Position numbers and translations under genes: made by a program
NCBI RefSeq assembly: GCF_000485595.1
Contig: NW_014577420.1
Location: 220,111-248,856, forward strand
DNA length: 28,746 nucleotides
Direction: 5' to 3'
DNA from: Priapulus caudatus
Lineage: Eukaryota > Priapulida > Priapulimorpha > Priapulimorphida > Priapulidae
The notes under the pieces: model-generated
Databases searched by the model: none
Told to the model about the DNA's origin: nothing
What the model saw: only the letters and a program-made list of their open reading frames with translations
Part shown: positions 26,813-28,746 of the stretch, piece by piece
Position numbering within the stretch: position 1 is the stretch's first letter
Layout of the letters: each line of letters begins with the position of its first letter

Positions 26813-26850
26813 CTATAAGACCAAACCCTGTTGCACTGTCCGAAGACCAG
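26813..26850 (+). CDS. UBAC2: UBAC2 penultimate exon, copy 2
   Basis: The acceptor CTTTTTACAG ends at 26812 and a consensus GTAAGT donor starts at 26851. It encodes [12 protein letters not shown] and leaves in phase 0 into the UBA exon at 27867. Its 38-bp length implies phase-1 entry, which differs from copy 1. Confidence 0.8.
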
Positions 26851-26871
26851 GTAAGTTTATTTCGTCATTTT

Positions 26872-26925
26872 TAGCTCACTCATGATAGTCAAGTGCAGCT
26901 AGTAAAAATGACAAAGACCTCTGTC
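26872..26925 (+). repeat. Diverged end of a 750-bp-repeat relative
   Basis: TTAGCTCACTCATGATAGTC then AAGTGCAGCTAGTAAAAATG resembles the family start TTAGCTCATCTGACATAGTC, AGATGCAGCTTGTAGAATCG. The rest of the family is not recognisable downstream, so this is a related or truncated element. Confidence 0.45.
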
Positions 26926-27349
26926 TTTCTGCCTGTTGACAGTAGTTGTAAAAAGATAAACAGCTTCTTATACGGTGTTCATGTTTACCACAGCAGAGCA
27001 TAGTGATTTTTAATTTGCTCATGTTAGGAATGCTGTGCAGGGTTATAATACAAAACTGCGAAACACTGTATAGGTTTACAACCAATGCTGTAGTCATTTC
27101 CACGTTTTTGTGGTGCCGAGTTTGATATATTAGTCGCTGCATAAATTATTCTTCCTGAAACTCTGTATTGTTGCTATCCTATGATTTTAAGTCCTACACA
27201 GTTATTATAGTCTGTTTATATAATGCACTTGATAATAGCATGAGTAACATTACATCAGGTGAAAGCTGCATATACGTGAGAAAAATTACTTGTCGTTATA
27301 TTTCTATGCAAGGAAAAATCCCACGTTTCTAAACAAGGGTGATTTGCAC

Positions 27350-27720
27350 CTCTTTTAGAGATGGGTTTGACCCAGTCATATTTTGGAAGTGGTTTTGCAA
27401 CTACCTTTTGGAGCTGGTTTTAAATACGGATTTTTGCAGCTAGCTTTTAGAAGTGATTTTGAATCCAGCTTTTTTTTCAACTACACTTTGGAGGTGGTTT
27501 TATATCCATTTTTTGCAACCATCTTTTGAATGTGGTTTAAACCCAGCTTTGGAGGCAAGTTATTTTAAGACAAGTCTTTTTCGTACCCAAGTTTGTTGTG
27601 AGTACCTTTTAGAAATGGGATTAAACACACACACGCATTATGTGTGACTCCCTTTTTGAGGTCGTTTCGAACTCAGCTGGTTTTGTAACCACTTTTTGGG
27701 GATGGGTTTGAACCCGGGAC
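27350..27720 (+). repeat. Degenerate ~38-bp tandem repeat
   Basis: Units resemble TTTTGGAGGTGGTTTTGAA followed by CCCAGCTTTTTGCAACCA. They repeat about six to eight times with heavy drift up to the shared GGGGATGGGTTTGAACCCGG block. The first UBAC2 tail keeps only the last units (about 10510-10590). No gene lies here. Confidence 0.65.
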
Positions 27721-27866
27721 AGTGGTGGACAACTTGTCAGAAATGAAATATACCATTGTTTTTCGTGGCGATGCGACCGTCGGCGAAACCCGGGGTGTTC
27801 GAGTCGTGCGAACCTGCCAGTAATGGCCACACGTAGCTTATACCTACTGATGCTCCCTCTGTGTAG

Positions 27867-27977
27867 GTGCAGCTGTTGGTGGACATGGGCTTTGACAGGA
27901 GTCGCGTGGAACAAGCTCTGCGCTCGTCCAACAATGACGTCAGCATCGCCACCAACATCCTCCTGCAGGACTCCTGA
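27867..27977 (+). CDS. UBAC2: UBAC2 terminal exon: intact UBA domain and stop
   Basis: The acceptor CTGTGTAG ends at 27866. It is phase 0 with 36 codons and a TGA at 27975-27977. It reads VQLLVDMGFDRSRVEQALRS then [16 protein letters not shown]. The UBA hallmark MGF loop, the second helix with A.EAL-like VEQALR, and S.ND...A.N.LL all match vertebrate UBAC2, including termination a few residues after LL. The UBA binds ubiquitin chains. This is the clean counterpart of 10749-10882. Confidence 0.95.
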   Translation: MQLLVDMGFDRSRVEQALRSSNNDVSIATNILLQDS

Positions 27978-28376
27978 TCCCGGAATCGCCCCACCGTCGC
28001 CGCTGCTGAAGCACGTTCACTTGTCTCCCCACTGTTCCCGATCCAGTAGGAATCTTACTGAGTTGAGGTTCGCATGTTCACGTTTTGTCTGGCGGAAGGG
28101 GAACGTAGTATGCAGAGGTTTCTTTCGTTCCAGGGTTGGCTAGGAGCGTTATGTCGCTCTCAGCTGAGATGAGCAGGGGTCGTCTGTTCCTGGGTGTACA
28201 TTTAGTATGCCAAAGTTAGCAGTTTTAAAATTTTACTACAAGTATCAAAACAGGGTTAATAGCGAGGTGGGTCGGTTCCTTGGGACGGTGGCACTGTTCC
28301 GTGATTGCACAAGAAACGTGTGTTGAACACAATCACAATGTTGTCATGATTCGAGAATTGCTAGGGAACATAAAAA

Positions 28377-28746
28377 TTACCATTGTTCTAGAATAGCCAA
28401 GGAACATCCAAGTTGCCATTGTTCGATAATTGCACCAGGAACGTCACAATTGCCATTGTTCGATGATTGCACAAGGAACGTCAAAGTTGCCATTGTTTCG
28501 ATAATTGCACAAGGAATGTCAAAGTTGCCATTGTTTGATAATTGCACAAGGAACGTCAAAGTTGCCATTGTTTCGATAATTGCACAAGGAATGTCAAAGT
28601 TGCCATTGTTTGATAATTGCACAAGGAACGTCAAAGTTGCCATTGTTTCGATAATTGCACAAGGAATGTCAAAGTTGCCATTGTTTGATAATTGCACAAG
28701 GAACGTCAAAGTTGCCATTGTTTCGATAATTGCACAAGGAATGTCA
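28377..28746 (+). repeat. 37-bp minisatellite, copy 2 (about 10 units, runs off the window)
   Basis: The first three units vary. The rest alternate strictly between a TTTCGATAATTG...GGAATGTC form and a TTTGATAATTG...GGAACGTC form, making a ~75-bp dimeric repeat. Complementary reading frames across it are artefacts. Confidence 0.93.

Larger units (their letters stand above)
26685..28746 (+). repeat. UBAC2 tail, second copy
   Basis: It matches parts of 9811-11600 in the same order: intron end, penultimate exon, UBA exon, 3' flank and 37-bp minisatellite. It starts right after the truncated palindrome and continues past the window edge. Confidence 0.85.

Noticed and set aside
1-28746. CRISPR array, bacterial operon or defence system
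   Set aside because: Spliced animal genes throughout; tandem repeats here lack unique spacers of constant length.

Overview
The window looks like a piece of an intron-rich invertebrate animal genome, probably a marine invertebrate. Two animal genes with GT-AG introns can be read on the + strand, and most of the remainder is introns, satellites and non-autonomous transposons. I cannot place it in a phylum. A 25-N gap at 14214-14238 marks a scaffolded long-read assembly, and several duplicated stretches differ mainly by single-base indels.

Layout. 1-253 holds one internal exon of an unidentified gene. 2.2-10.9 kb holds a nearly complete UBAC2 gene (ER rhomboid-like pseudoprotease with a C-terminal UBA domain). 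Exons 2-9 read cleanly with matching phases. The last two exons are damaged and lie in a duplicated stretch. Its introns carry a hAT-type MITE (3533-3998), a 0.7-kb ATCC/GTCC microsatellite, a TTAGGG-bearing MITE and two copies of a ~750-bp repeat. 11.4-11.6 kb is a 37-bp minisatellite. 12.9-14.2 kb is a partial copy of an ACOT9 promoter/exon 1 region, ending in the gap. 14.7-15.4 kb is another 750-bp repeat. 16.1-19.7 kb is an element with ~1-kb inverted ends and a broken minus-strand gene of a multi-copy animal family that I recognise but cannot name. 19.8-20.3 kb is a Harbinger-type MITE. 20.9-25.2 kb is the 5' half of ACOT9 (mitochondrial acyl-CoA thioesterase): promoter, a presequence-like N-terminus and the start of the first hotdog domain. 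25.26-26.68 kb repeats ACOT9 exons 2-3. 26.68-28.75 kb repeats the UBAC2 tail with an intact UBA exon, and runs into the 37-bp minisatellite at the window edge.

The genes do not form a pathway. UBAC2 acts in ER-associated degradation and lipid-droplet control; ACOT9 hydrolyses acyl-CoA in mitochondria. I found no new enzymatic system. The most informative structure is the mosaic: pieces of the same two loci occur two or three times, and several junctions fall in a terminal inverted repeat, a gap or half of a palindrome. This is either palindrome/transposon-linked rearrangement or, more simply, haplotype copies and poorly polished reads joined by the assembler.
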